Shown: positions 56,994-64,000 of the stretch, piece by piece | Numbering within the stretch: the first letter of the stretch is position 1 | Layout of the letters: every line of letters begins with the position of its first letter | Source of the DNA: Chloroflexi bacterium HGW-Chloroflexi-6 | GTDB taxonomy: Bacteria; Chloroflexota; Anaerolineae; Anaerolineales; Villigracilaceae | Assembly: GCA_002840685.1 (NCBI GenBank) | Contig: PHBU01000004.1 | Location: forward strand, 124,001 to 188,000 | Direction: 5' to 3' | Length of the DNA stretch: 64,000 nucleotides | Made by a program: the position numbers and the translations under genes | The notes under the pieces: model-generated | Told to the model about the DNA's origin: nothing | Database searches by the model: none | Seen by the model: the letters and a program-made list of their open reading frames with translations, nothing else

Positions 56994-58247
56994 ATGAAAC
57001 ATACACTTCAACAAGTTTTTCGCTCCGGTAAGTTTGTGGTTGGGTTTTCCATTTTTGCTGCATTGCTGTTGATCGTGACCTTTTATCCACTATTCATAAA
57101 AGACGACCCATTGGGGATCATCGCCCAGGGTACTTTCTTCCCGCCTGGGATTTATGTGAATACTTTTGACAGCATCAATTCACCGATCACATATACACTT
57201 ATGCTGGAGGATGCCGCTGCCAAACGAATTGCCAACAAGCTGAGCGATGATGACCGCCTGGCCATGAAGGAGTGGCTGTTGGCAGATGGGATCCCTGAGG
57301 ATCAGATCGATATCACCGATACCGCACTGCTTCTGGATCAGTGGGTTACTAATTATGATCCCACCCAAAGTGTTCCCGGGATGACCTTTGCCAAGCAAAG
57401 ATATTATCAAAGGGTCGATGCCTCGCTTAAAGGACTTTTGTCCATCGAGGGTGTAACTGTTTCAGTAAAAAACCCGGAAACAGGTGTCTTGGAAGAGGCC
57501 GGTATTGTCAAACAGTCCGATTTCGTGAATATCAACGAAGTCGCGAATGTACGCGTGCTTCCGCTTGGAACGGATAACTTTGGCCGGGATGTGCTGACGG
57601 AACTGGTTGCGGCCACAGCTGTGTCGTTACAGATCGGCCTTGTTGCAGGTCTTATTGCCACCCTGATCGGGTTGACCCTGGGATTACTGGCGGGGTATGT
57701 CGGCGGGCTGGTGGATGACATCATTATGTTTGTCACCAATCTTTTTCTTGTCATCCCAGGCTTTGTGTTGTTGATCTTAATTTCATTCAGCATTGGGCAA
57801 GATAAGCGCGGCCCCTTGACCGTTGCCGTGGTGATTGGGATTACATCCTGGGTCTGGCTGGCCAAGGCTGTTCGGTCGCAAGTGCTTTCCCTGCGGAATC
57901 GCGATCATGTCAACCTGTCGAAACTATCCGGCCACTCGATCTTTCACATCATCCTGAACGATATTCTGCCGTATATCGCATCATATGTTGTGATGGCGCT
58001 CATCTTGCAAATCGCATCGGGCATTCTGGCAGAGGCCCAGTTGTCGATCCTTGGGCTGGGACCCAGAACGACCGAGGTGCCAACGCTGGGTTTGATGATG
58101 AGGTGGGCGATGATCTACCAGGCGCAAATCCTCGGAAATTGGTGGGCGTACTTCCCCGTGCTCGTCACCATCGCCCTGGTTACTTTCTCGATGAATTTGA
58201 TGAATACCGGCCTTGACCAGGTATTTAACCCGGCACTAAGGGAGTAG
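56994..58247 (+). CDS. Opp/Dpp-type ABC permease, C subunit-like, enlarged loop
   Basis: 417 residues; the family norm is near 300. The surplus is an external loop of about 160 residues between the first membrane segment (about 14-33) and [14 protein letters not shown] (about 185), where about 50 residues is usual. The rest is normal: [17 protein letters not shown], the EAA-like loop, [16 protein letters not shown]. The loop may contact the large binding protein. It starts 14 bases after the first permease. Confidence 0.92.
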   Translation: MKHTLQQVFRSGKFVVGFSIFAALLLIVTFYPLFIKDDPLGIIAQGTFFPPGIYVNTFDSINSPITYTLMLEDAAAKRIANKLSDDDRLAMKEWLLADGIPEDQIDITDTALLLDQWVTNYDPTQSVPGMTFAKQRYYQRVDASLKGLLSIEGVTVSVKNPETGVLEEAGIVKQSDFVNINEVANVRVLPLGTDNFGRDVLTELVAATAVSLQIGLVAGLIATLIGLTLGLLAGYVGGLVDDIIMFVTNLFLVIPGFVLLILISFSIGQDKRGPLTVAVVIGITSWVWLAKAVRSQVLSLRNRDHVNLSKLSGHSIFHIILNDILPYIASYVVMALILQIASGILAEAQLSILGLGPRTTEVPTLGLMMRWAMIYQAQILGNWWAYFPVLVTIALVTFSMNLMNTGLDQVFNPALRE

Positions 58248-58256
58248 GTGATTGAT

Positions 58257-59264
58257 ATGTCAAAAGTAATATTAGAAGTTAATGAGCTGACAACAAAATA
58301 TATCACCCGGTTCGGGGAAGATGTTTACGCGGTTGATCATGTTTCTCTGAAAGTTGAAGAAGGGAAATCTCTGGGGATTGCCGGAGAATCCGGCTGCGGA
58401 AAGTCTACATTGGCGCTCAGCCTGATGGGCTATTATTTCGCTCCGCTGCACTATACGAGCGGCGAAATAATCATCGACGGAAAAAATATTTCCGGGATGA
58501 AACCCGATGATGTGCGTAAATCGATCCTGGGCACGGAGATTGCCTATATTCCCCAGGCTGCGATGAACGCGCTCAACCCCACTCGCAAGATCATCAACTT
58601 TATTGAGGACGTGATCGAAGCGCATGATTCAACCAAAACCAAAAAAGAGATTTATGAACTTGCCAGACAATGCTTTGAGGTTTTGGGGCTTCCAGCGGAA
58701 GTGTTGGAAAAATATCCCGTTGAACTTTCGGGCGGCATGAAGCAGCGTACAGTGATCGCGGTCTCGGTGATCCTTACCCCCAAAGTGCTGATCGCGGATG
58801 AGCCTTCCTCGGCTCTCGATGTTACTTCACAGAAGATGGTCATCAAGATGCTGCGCAACTTGATGGAAAATGGTTTTATCAAATCGATGATCTTTATCAC
58901 TCACGAGCTTCCACTGCTCTACAACGTGACCGATGACATTATGGTTATGTATGCCGGCCAGATCGTAGAGAAGGGAGCTGCCAAGGAAGCTGTCTTTGAT
59001 CCGCTCCATCCATATTCCAAGGGTTTGATGGGCTCGATTATTGTGCCTGAAAAAGGCCTGCGGGATGCCAAGCTGACAGCCATTCCTGGCGTGCCGCCTA
59101 ATCTCAAGAGACCCCCCTCCGGCTGCCGGTTTGCCGAGCGCTGCAAATATGTTCGGCCAGAATGCAAGGATTTCGTGAATCTTCGCGAGCTTGAAGACGG
59201 GCGCGCATATCGCTGTGTCCTATCTGAAAAAGAACTGCGGGAGGCATATAAAAATGTGCGCTGA
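58257..59264 (+). CDS. Opp/Dpp-type ABC ATPase (D subunit-like)
   Basis: 335 residues from ATG at 58257; GTG at 58248 is too close to GGAG. Walker [14 protein letters not shown]-loop [11 protein letters not shown], signature LSGGMKQR, Walker [13 protein letters not shown], and the C-terminal oligopeptide-transporter domain with its Cys cluster ([14 protein letters not shown]), which in relatives binds an Fe-S cluster. Overlaps the next gene by 11 bases. Confidence 0.95.
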   Translation: MSKVILEVNELTTKYITRFGEDVYAVDHVSLKVEEGKSLGIAGESGCGKSTLALSLMGYYFAPLHYTSGEIIIDGKNISGMKPDDVRKSILGTEIAYIPQAAMNALNPTRKIINFIEDVIEAHDSTKTKKEIYELARQCFEVLGLPAEVLEKYPVELSGGMKQRTVIAVSVILTPKVLIADEPSSALDVTSQKMVIKMLRNLMENGFIKSMIFITHELPLLYNVTDDIMVMYAGQIVEKGAAKEAVFDPLHPYSKGLMGSIIVPEKGLRDAKLTAIPGVPPNLKRPPSGCRFAERCKYVRPECKDFVNLRELEDGRAYRCVLSEKELREAYKNVR

Positions 59265-60066
59265 TAAAAAATTATGTCTGAGTGGGTCAGGCGTTACCAA
59301 GGTATTTGGGTTTGGCCGCCAGAAAACCGTAGCTGTGGATCGTGTGGATTTCAGTTTCTACGAGGGCGAGATCGTTTCGATTGTAGGCGAATCGGGAAGT
59401 GGAAAAACCACCCTGGCGAAGATGCTTTTGGGCTTGATCAGCACCACTGAAGGCGATATTTACTTCCAGGGCAAGAAGCGCGATATCAGTTCGCAGAAAA
59501 AGAAGCAGGAATACTGGAAAAGCACCCAGGCCATCTTTCAGGATCCATTTTCTTCCTACAACATCTTCAATAAGATTGATGCTGTGCTTTTGGATTGTAT
59601 TCACATGCGCGGCGGCCGAAAACTCCCGTATGCGAAAAAAGTGGAATTGATGGCAGAAGCGTGCAGCTTTGTCAACTTGAAGTTCGAGGAAATGACCAAT
59701 AAATATCCTTTTGAACTTTCAGGTGGGCAGATGCAGCGCTTGATGATCGCTCGTATCTTCCTGCTGAAGCCGAAGATCCTGCTGGCCGACGAACCAACCT
59801 CGATGATCGATGCCTGCTCACGTGCAACCATCCTGGAACTGTTGATGCAGCTGCGCGATGAAACCGGGATGACGCTGATTTTCATCACTCATGATATTGG
59901 TCTTGCATATTATGTCTCTGATAGTGTCTATATCATGGAGCATGGAAAAATTGTCGAAAGCGGGTCGGCCGATGATGTTATTCTGAACCCGAAAGAGGCT
60001 TACACCAAGCGCTTGATCAACGATGTGCCCAAGATCTATGAAGAATGGGATCTCTCGACTGTATAG
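59254..60066 (+). CDS. Opp/Dpp-type ABC ATPase (F subunit-like), short
   Basis: 270 residues from ATG at 59254 (GGGAGG upstream). Walker [13 protein letters not shown], signature LSGGQMQR, Walker [13 protein letters not shown]. It ends just after the ATPase core ([11 protein letters not shown]) and lacks the roughly 50-residue C-terminal Cys domain of the usual F subunit. This is tolerated in several sugar-type members. Confidence 0.93.
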   Translation: MCADKKLCLSGSGVTKVFGFGRQKTVAVDRVDFSFYEGEIVSIVGESGSGKTTLAKMLLGLISTTEGDIYFQGKKRDISSQKKKQEYWKSTQAIFQDPFSSYNIFNKIDAVLLDCIHMRGGRKLPYAKKVELMAEACSFVNLKFEEMTNKYPFELSGGQMQRLMIARIFLLKPKILLADEPTSMIDACSRATILELLMQLRDETGMTLIFITHDIGLAYYVSDSVYIMEHGKIVESGSADDVILNPKEAYTKRLINDVPKIYEEWDLSTV

Positions 60067-60135
60067 CGCATTCCTCTTGAGCTTGGCTTGAACGAAATAA
60101 AACCTGAAAATTTAAATAAAAATAGAGGCTTATCT

Positions 60136-62598
60136 ATGGAAAAAATGACCTTGACCGGTGCCTGGCAATTTCGCCAGGCTGGTACCGAGGAATGGCTGCC
60201 TGCCAGCGTCCCTGGCGGCGTGCATACCGATTTAATGGCATTGGGTAAAATCCCCGACCCGTTTGTGGCGGATAATGAACTCAAGGTGATGTGGGTTGCC
60301 GAAACCGATTGGGAATATCGCCGCACCTTCACCGTGACCCCCGCTTTGCTGGCCGCTGACAACCTGCTGCTCGTCTGTGACGGTCTCGATACCCTGGCTG
60401 ATGTTTATCTCAATGAAACCTACCTCGGCCACGCTGAAAACATGTTCCGATCCTGGGAGTGGGATGTCAAAACGCTCTTGAGCCCGGGCGAAAATGAGAT
60501 CCGGATCGTTTTTGCCTCACCCCTGCGTTTTATCGCCGGCAAGCAGGCCCAGCTTCCCCTGCAGGGTGGCGGCGACATCCCAGGAGCGCCTCACATCCGC
60601 AAAGCGCCCTGTCACTTTGGCTGGGACTGGGGTCCCAAGCTGCCGCCGATCGGCATTTGGAAGGATATCCGCCTCGAGGGTTTTTCGACGCGGCTCGAAA
60701 ATGTCCATCTGCGCCAGAGCCTGGACGACAACCTGGCAACGATCAGCGCTGATGTCAGCACCGAGGGTGGCGCTACAGCCGAGATGAAAGCCGTCATGAC
60801 CGTGACCGGCCCCAATGGAGAAAAATTCCTGCACGAAGAAACTTTATTTTCGCTGGGCGATGGCGACCACTTCGCGAATCTCTCCGTTGAAATCCCCGAT
60901 CCGCAACTGTGGTGGCCGAATGGCTATGGCGCGCAGCCGCTCTACGATGTAACAATCACCATTAAGGCGGGCAAAACCACGCTTGACCAGCGCACATACA
61001 AGATCGGCTTGCGCACGATCGAGCTTTGCCAGGATGCCGATCAATGGGGCAAGGAATTTACTTTCTATGTCAACGGTGTGCGCCTGTTTGCCAAGGGCGC
61101 AGACTGGATTCCGACCGACTCATTGCCGACGCGCATCAACGAGTCGATGCTGGATGGCCTGCTGAAGAGCGCTGTCGATGCCAATATGAATATGCTGCGC
61201 GTCTGGGGTGGTGGTTACTACCCCGAGGACATGTTCTACGATCTGTGCGACCGTTACGGCATCCTGCTCTGGCAGGATTTCATGTTCGCCTGCGGTATTT
61301 ATCCGGCCGACGCCGACTTTTTCGAGAATTTCCGCGTTGAAGCCATCGAAAATGTGCGCCGTTTGCGCCACCACGCCGCCCTGGCGCTGTGGTGCGGCAA
61401 CAATGAAATGGAACAAGGCTGGTGTGATTGGGGCTGGAACAAGCCCGACGATCCGCTCAACCAGCGCCTCAAGGACGGCTATGACCGTATGTTTCATTAT
61501 TTGCTGCCTGAGCTGCTCGAGGTTGAGGACCCCGACCATCCCTACTGGCCCAGCTCGGCTTCGGCCAACACGCCTTTCGAAGGTGCGAACAACCAGGTTC
61601 AGGGCGACTGTCATTATTGGGATGTCTGGCACGGGCGCAAGCCGTTTACCGCCTACCGCACCTCCTTCCCGCGCTTCATGAGTGAATTTGGCTTCCAGGC
61701 CCTGCCGCCGCTTAAAACCATCGCCACTTATGCCGAACCCGCCGATTGGAATATGACTTCTTACATCATGGAGCATCACCAACGCAGCGGCTCGGGCAAT
61801 GGTTTGATGATCGCCCAGATGACCGACACCTTCCGCATGCCTAAAGACTTTCCCGCGCTGACCTACTTGAGCATGATCTTGCAGGCCGAGGGCATCCGCT
61901 ACGGGGTGGAGCACTGGCGGCGCAACCGCAACCGCGTCAGCGGCACGCTCATCTGGCAGCTCAACGACTGCTGGCCGGTTGCATCCTGGTCCTCGCTCGA
62001 TTATTTTGGGCGCTGGAAGGCGCTCCATTATGCCGCCAAGCGTTTCTATGCTCCGTTGCTGCTCTCGGTGGCTGATTATGGAAAGGCCGTCAAGATCCAC
62101 ATCACCAGCGACCTGGTCGAGCCGACCGATGGGCTTGTCCGTTGGCGCCTGGAAAGCCTCGACGGGCGGGTCATGCAGCAGGGTGAGCAGCTTGTCAGAG
62201 TGGCGGCGCTTGCCGATACCCTTGTCAGTTCGTTTGATTTCTCGGTGCAGGTTACACCTGAAAACCAGCGCGAGGTTGTTTTTGTCGCCGAGCTGTGGCA
62301 GGGAACGGAGTTGAAAGCGCGCAGCGTGACACCTTTTGTTTCCAATAAACATCTCGAATTGCGTGATGCTGATTTGAGCGTTGCCACCCGTGTCAAAGAC
62401 AAAACTCTGTTTGTGGATGTCTCCGCCCAAACTCTGGCCCGTTTCGTGGAGCTCTCGATCGATGGAGCGGATCCCGTTTTCAGTGACAACTACTTCGACC
62501 TCCCGGCTGGCGCAACCGTGACTGTGACCACACCTCTGCCTGAAAACTGGAATTCCAAATCGACGGTTCAGGTACGTTCCTTGCGCGAATCCTATTAA
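60136..62598 (+). CDS. GH2 beta-mannosidase
   Basis: 820 residues from ATG at 60136 (AGAGG upstream). An N-terminal sugar-binding domain (LTGAWQFRQAGTEEWLPASVPGG), RKAPCHFGWDWGPKLPPIGIW (the short form CHFGWDWGP is typical of mannosidases), an immunoglobulin-like domain, and a TIM barrel with acid/base Glu424 in CGNNEMEQ and nucleophile Glu517 in MSEFGFQ. It cleaves terminal beta-mannose and is cytoplasmic (no signal peptide). It closes the locus with GH130 and the importer. A terminator follows. Confidence 0.95.
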   Translation: MEKMTLTGAWQFRQAGTEEWLPASVPGGVHTDLMALGKIPDPFVADNELKVMWVAETDWEYRRTFTVTPALLAADNLLLVCDGLDTLADVYLNETYLGHAENMFRSWEWDVKTLLSPGENEIRIVFASPLRFIAGKQAQLPLQGGGDIPGAPHIRKAPCHFGWDWGPKLPPIGIWKDIRLEGFSTRLENVHLRQSLDDNLATISADVSTEGGATAEMKAVMTVTGPNGEKFLHEETLFSLGDGDHFANLSVEIPDPQLWWPNGYGAQPLYDVTITIKAGKTTLDQRTYKIGLRTIELCQDADQWGKEFTFYVNGVRLFAKGADWIPTDSLPTRINESMLDGLLKSAVDANMNMLRVWGGGYYPEDMFYDLCDRYGILLWQDFMFACGIYPADADFFENFRVEAIENVRRLRHHAALALWCGNNEMEQGWCDWGWNKPDDPLNQRLKDGYDRMFHYLLPELLEVEDPDHPYWPSSASANTPFEGANNQVQGDCHYWDVWHGRKPFTAYRTSFPRFMSEFGFQALPPLKTIATYAEPADWNMTSYIMEHHQRSGSGNGLMIAQMTDTFRMPKDFPALTYLSMILQAEGIRYGVEHWRRNRNRVSGTLIWQLNDCWPVASWSSLDYFGRWKALHYAAKRFYAPLLLSVADYGKAVKIHITSDLVEPTDGLVRWRLESLDGRVMQQGEQLVRVAALADTLVSSFDFSVQVTPENQREVVFVAELWQGTELKARSVTPFVSNKHLELRDADLSVATRVKDKTLFVDVSAQTLARFVELSIDGADPVFSDNYFDLPAGATVTVTTPLPENWNSKSTVQVRSLRESY

Positions 62599-62645
62599 GC
62601 CCTCGCATTTACGCCACAGTTGACCAGCGTGCAAACCTGATTGAT

Positions 62646-62686
62646 AACAAACCTCCCTGCTGTTTTCGTATGCGGGGAGGTTTGTT
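62646..62686 (+). terminator. Terminator after the GH2 gene
   Basis: AACAAACCTCCC (62646-62657) pairs with 62675-62686, 17-base loop. Confidence 0.8.
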
Positions 62687-62797
62687 GCGCTGTTCTGCGT
62701 CTGCGTTGTGAGTCGCTGGTCAAAACTTTTCTCACTGGTTATACTTTCAGTTTGAGTATTGGTTTGGTAATCCCTGTAATCTGGTAGAAGGAAGTTC

Positions 62798-64000
62798 ATG
62801 GTAAATCAGCAAAGCAACCATAAGTGGTATATCCTAACCCTGGTGGTCTTGACCAACATGTTCGTCGTTGCCATGCCGGCTATGGGGATGTCGGTGTTGG
62901 CGAAAGAAATCTCGCAAGATCTAAGCCTGAACCTGGTGCAGGTCGGGGTGGTCTGGGGGGTGGGTTCCCTGCCTGCCATCCTGACCAGCCTCTTGGGTGG
63001 GGTGATCGGCGATAAAATCGGACCCAAACGGGTGCTGATCGCGGCAACGCTATTTGCGGGCCTGTTGGGCGCGGCGCGCGGCCTGGCAGTGGATTTTGTC
63101 TCGATGACGCTCATCGTTATTTTGCTGGGGGCGCTGATTCCCTTTGTTGCCATGAGTGGTATCAAAACTGCCGGGCAGTGGTTCCCATCTCATCAATTGG
63201 GGCTGGCCAACGGCCTGATTTCGATGGGCATGGCCTTCGGTTTCTTGATCGGCTCATTGTTGAGCGCCACCACTTTTTCCCCGTTGCTGGGCGGCTGGCG
63301 CAATGTGCTGATCGTTTATGGTTTGCTCGGGGCTTTGTTCAGCATTCCGTGGTATTTTTCGCGGGTAAACTCAAACGAAGCCAAAACTTCTGCGGCGGCG
63401 CTTTCGATGCGTAAGGCAGTCGGGCACATTGTTGGTTTGAAATACATCTGGCTGCTTGGGTTGACCCTTTTTGGGGTAAGCGGCGCGGTCCAGGGCATTC
63501 TCGGTTACCTGCCGCTCTATCTGCGCGGAATTGGCTGGCAGCCTGTCCATGCCGATGGGGCGCTTTCGGCCTTTCACACTATCAGCATGCTTTTTGTCCT
63601 GCCGATTGCGCTCTGGTCTGACTGGCTGGGTTCGCGCAAGTGCCTGTTGTTATTTGCAACGCTGATGGTTGCGCTGGGCTCCGGGCTGCTGAGTTTTGCC
63701 AGCGGCGGGTTGGTTTGGACGGCCGTGCTGCTGGCCGGGTTTGTGCGGGATGCCTTCATGGCAATTTTTATGACGATGGTCATCGAAACCGAGGGGGTTG
63801 GTCCCGCTTACGCCGGGACGGCCCTCGGGCTGACCATGGCGATCAGCGGTATCGGCAATGTACTTGCCCCGCCACTCGGCAACAGCCTGGCGAGTTTGTG
63901 GCCCGGCGCTCCGTTTGTTTTCTGGTCTGGCCTGACCCTTTTTGGGATGGTTTGCCTGTTGATGGTCAGAAAGGCAAACCCGAATCCCATCCCCCTAATT
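62798..64000 (+). CDS. MFS transporter, C-terminus beyond window
   Basis: Open from ATG at 62798 (AAGGAAG upstream) to the window end, 401 codons with no stop. About 12 membrane segments, with GGVIGDKIGPKRVLI after the second, as in CynX/NarK-like or hexuronate-type major facilitator proteins. It has its own gap from the GH2 terminator, so it is probably a separate unit. Substrate unknown. Confidence 0.85.
   Translation, partial: MVNQQSNHKWYILTLVVLTNMFVVAMPAMGMSVLAKEISQDLSLNLVQVGVVWGVGSLPAILTSLLGGVIGDKIGPKRVLIAATLFAGLLGAARGLAVDFVSMTLIVILLGALIPFVAMSGIKTAGQWFPSHQLGLANGLISMGMAFGFLIGSLLSATTFSPLLGGWRNVLIVYGLLGALFSIPWYFSRVNSNEAKTSAAALSMRKAVGHIVGLKYIWLLGLTLFGVSGAVQGILGYLPLYLRGIGWQPVHADGALSAFHTISMLFVLPIALWSDWLGSRKCLLLFATLMVALGSGLLSFASGGLVWTAVLLAGFVRDAFMAIFMTMVIETEGVGPAYAGTALGLTMAISGIGNVLAPPLGNSLASLWPGAPFVFWSGLTLFGMVCLLMVRKANPNPIPLI

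Noticed and set aside
61120-62799. 559-codon open frame opposite the GH2 gene
   Set aside because: Antisense shadow; the GH2 catalytic motifs lie on the plus strand.
1-64000. CRISPR arrays, tRNA/rRNA genes, prophage or transposase genes
   Set aside because: Looked for on reading; no repeat-spacer arrays, no recognisable RNA genes and no transposase or integrase proteins seen.

Overview
The window reads like chromosomal DNA of a member of the Chloroflexota, probably Anaerolineae-like. This is inference, from Thr/Pro/Ala/Glu-rich linkers after lipoprotein signal sequences, a MalT/LAL-type giant LuxR regulator, a 28-base GTAGGGGCGAAGC palindrome inserted inside a gene, and many sugar ABC transporters and glycosidases. 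No rRNA, tRNA, CRISPR array or transposase gene was seen. Genes are densely packed, and only one gene-free stretch exceeds 300 bases (51040-51651).

1-5553 (+): a heme operon. It holds the tail of a radical SAM/SPASM protein, coproheme decarboxylase (HemQ/ChdC), HemE, ferrochelatase, a HemY/CgoX-type oxidase and HemL. HemQ points to the coproporphyrin-dependent route to heme. The oxidase gene carries an in-frame palindromic repeat.

5578-28059: the most interesting region, a biosynthetic cluster built as two divergent operons around 19058-19294. The minus-strand operon encodes a one-module PKS (KS-AT-DH-ACP, no KR), a HemN-like radical SAM enzyme, an NRPS-like protein (carrier-C-A-carrier-thioester reductase), a cytochrome P450 and a FabG-like reductase that could act as the missing KR. 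A methyltransferase lies beyond a terminator. The PKS + HemN-like enzyme + separate KR trio is the set I recall from jawsamycin (polycyclopropane polyketide) biosynthesis. The plus-strand operon encodes an acidic poly-Asp protein, a basic protein, two UbiB/ABC1 kinase-like membrane proteins (one with lost catalytic motifs), a triple-FHA ABC exporter and a phosphopantetheinyl transferase. Together they suggest synthesis, carrier activation and membrane export of an unknown lipid-like or acyl-amino product.

28123-40107: a MalT-like regulator with a large inverted repeat before its start, an MFS transporter, two different GH3 glycosidases, a rhodanese, a DUF302 protein, an AhpD-like protein and another MFS transporter.

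40271-51039 (-): a CUT2 sugar ABC transporter (binding protein, double ATPase, two permeases, one with an unusual extra C-terminal domain) plus a lipoprotein. Upstream of it lie a second binding protein, a YesM-type histidine kinase and a YesN-type regulator, laid out like the XylFII-LytS-YesN three-component sugar sensor.

51040-62598 (+): a gene-free stretch with a possible terminated small RNA, then a LacI regulator with a clear promoter, a GH130 phosphorylase, a five-gene Opp/Dpp-type ABC transporter and a GH2 beta-mannosidase. This is best read as a beta-manno-oligosaccharide uptake and breakdown locus. The window ends inside another MFS transporter.
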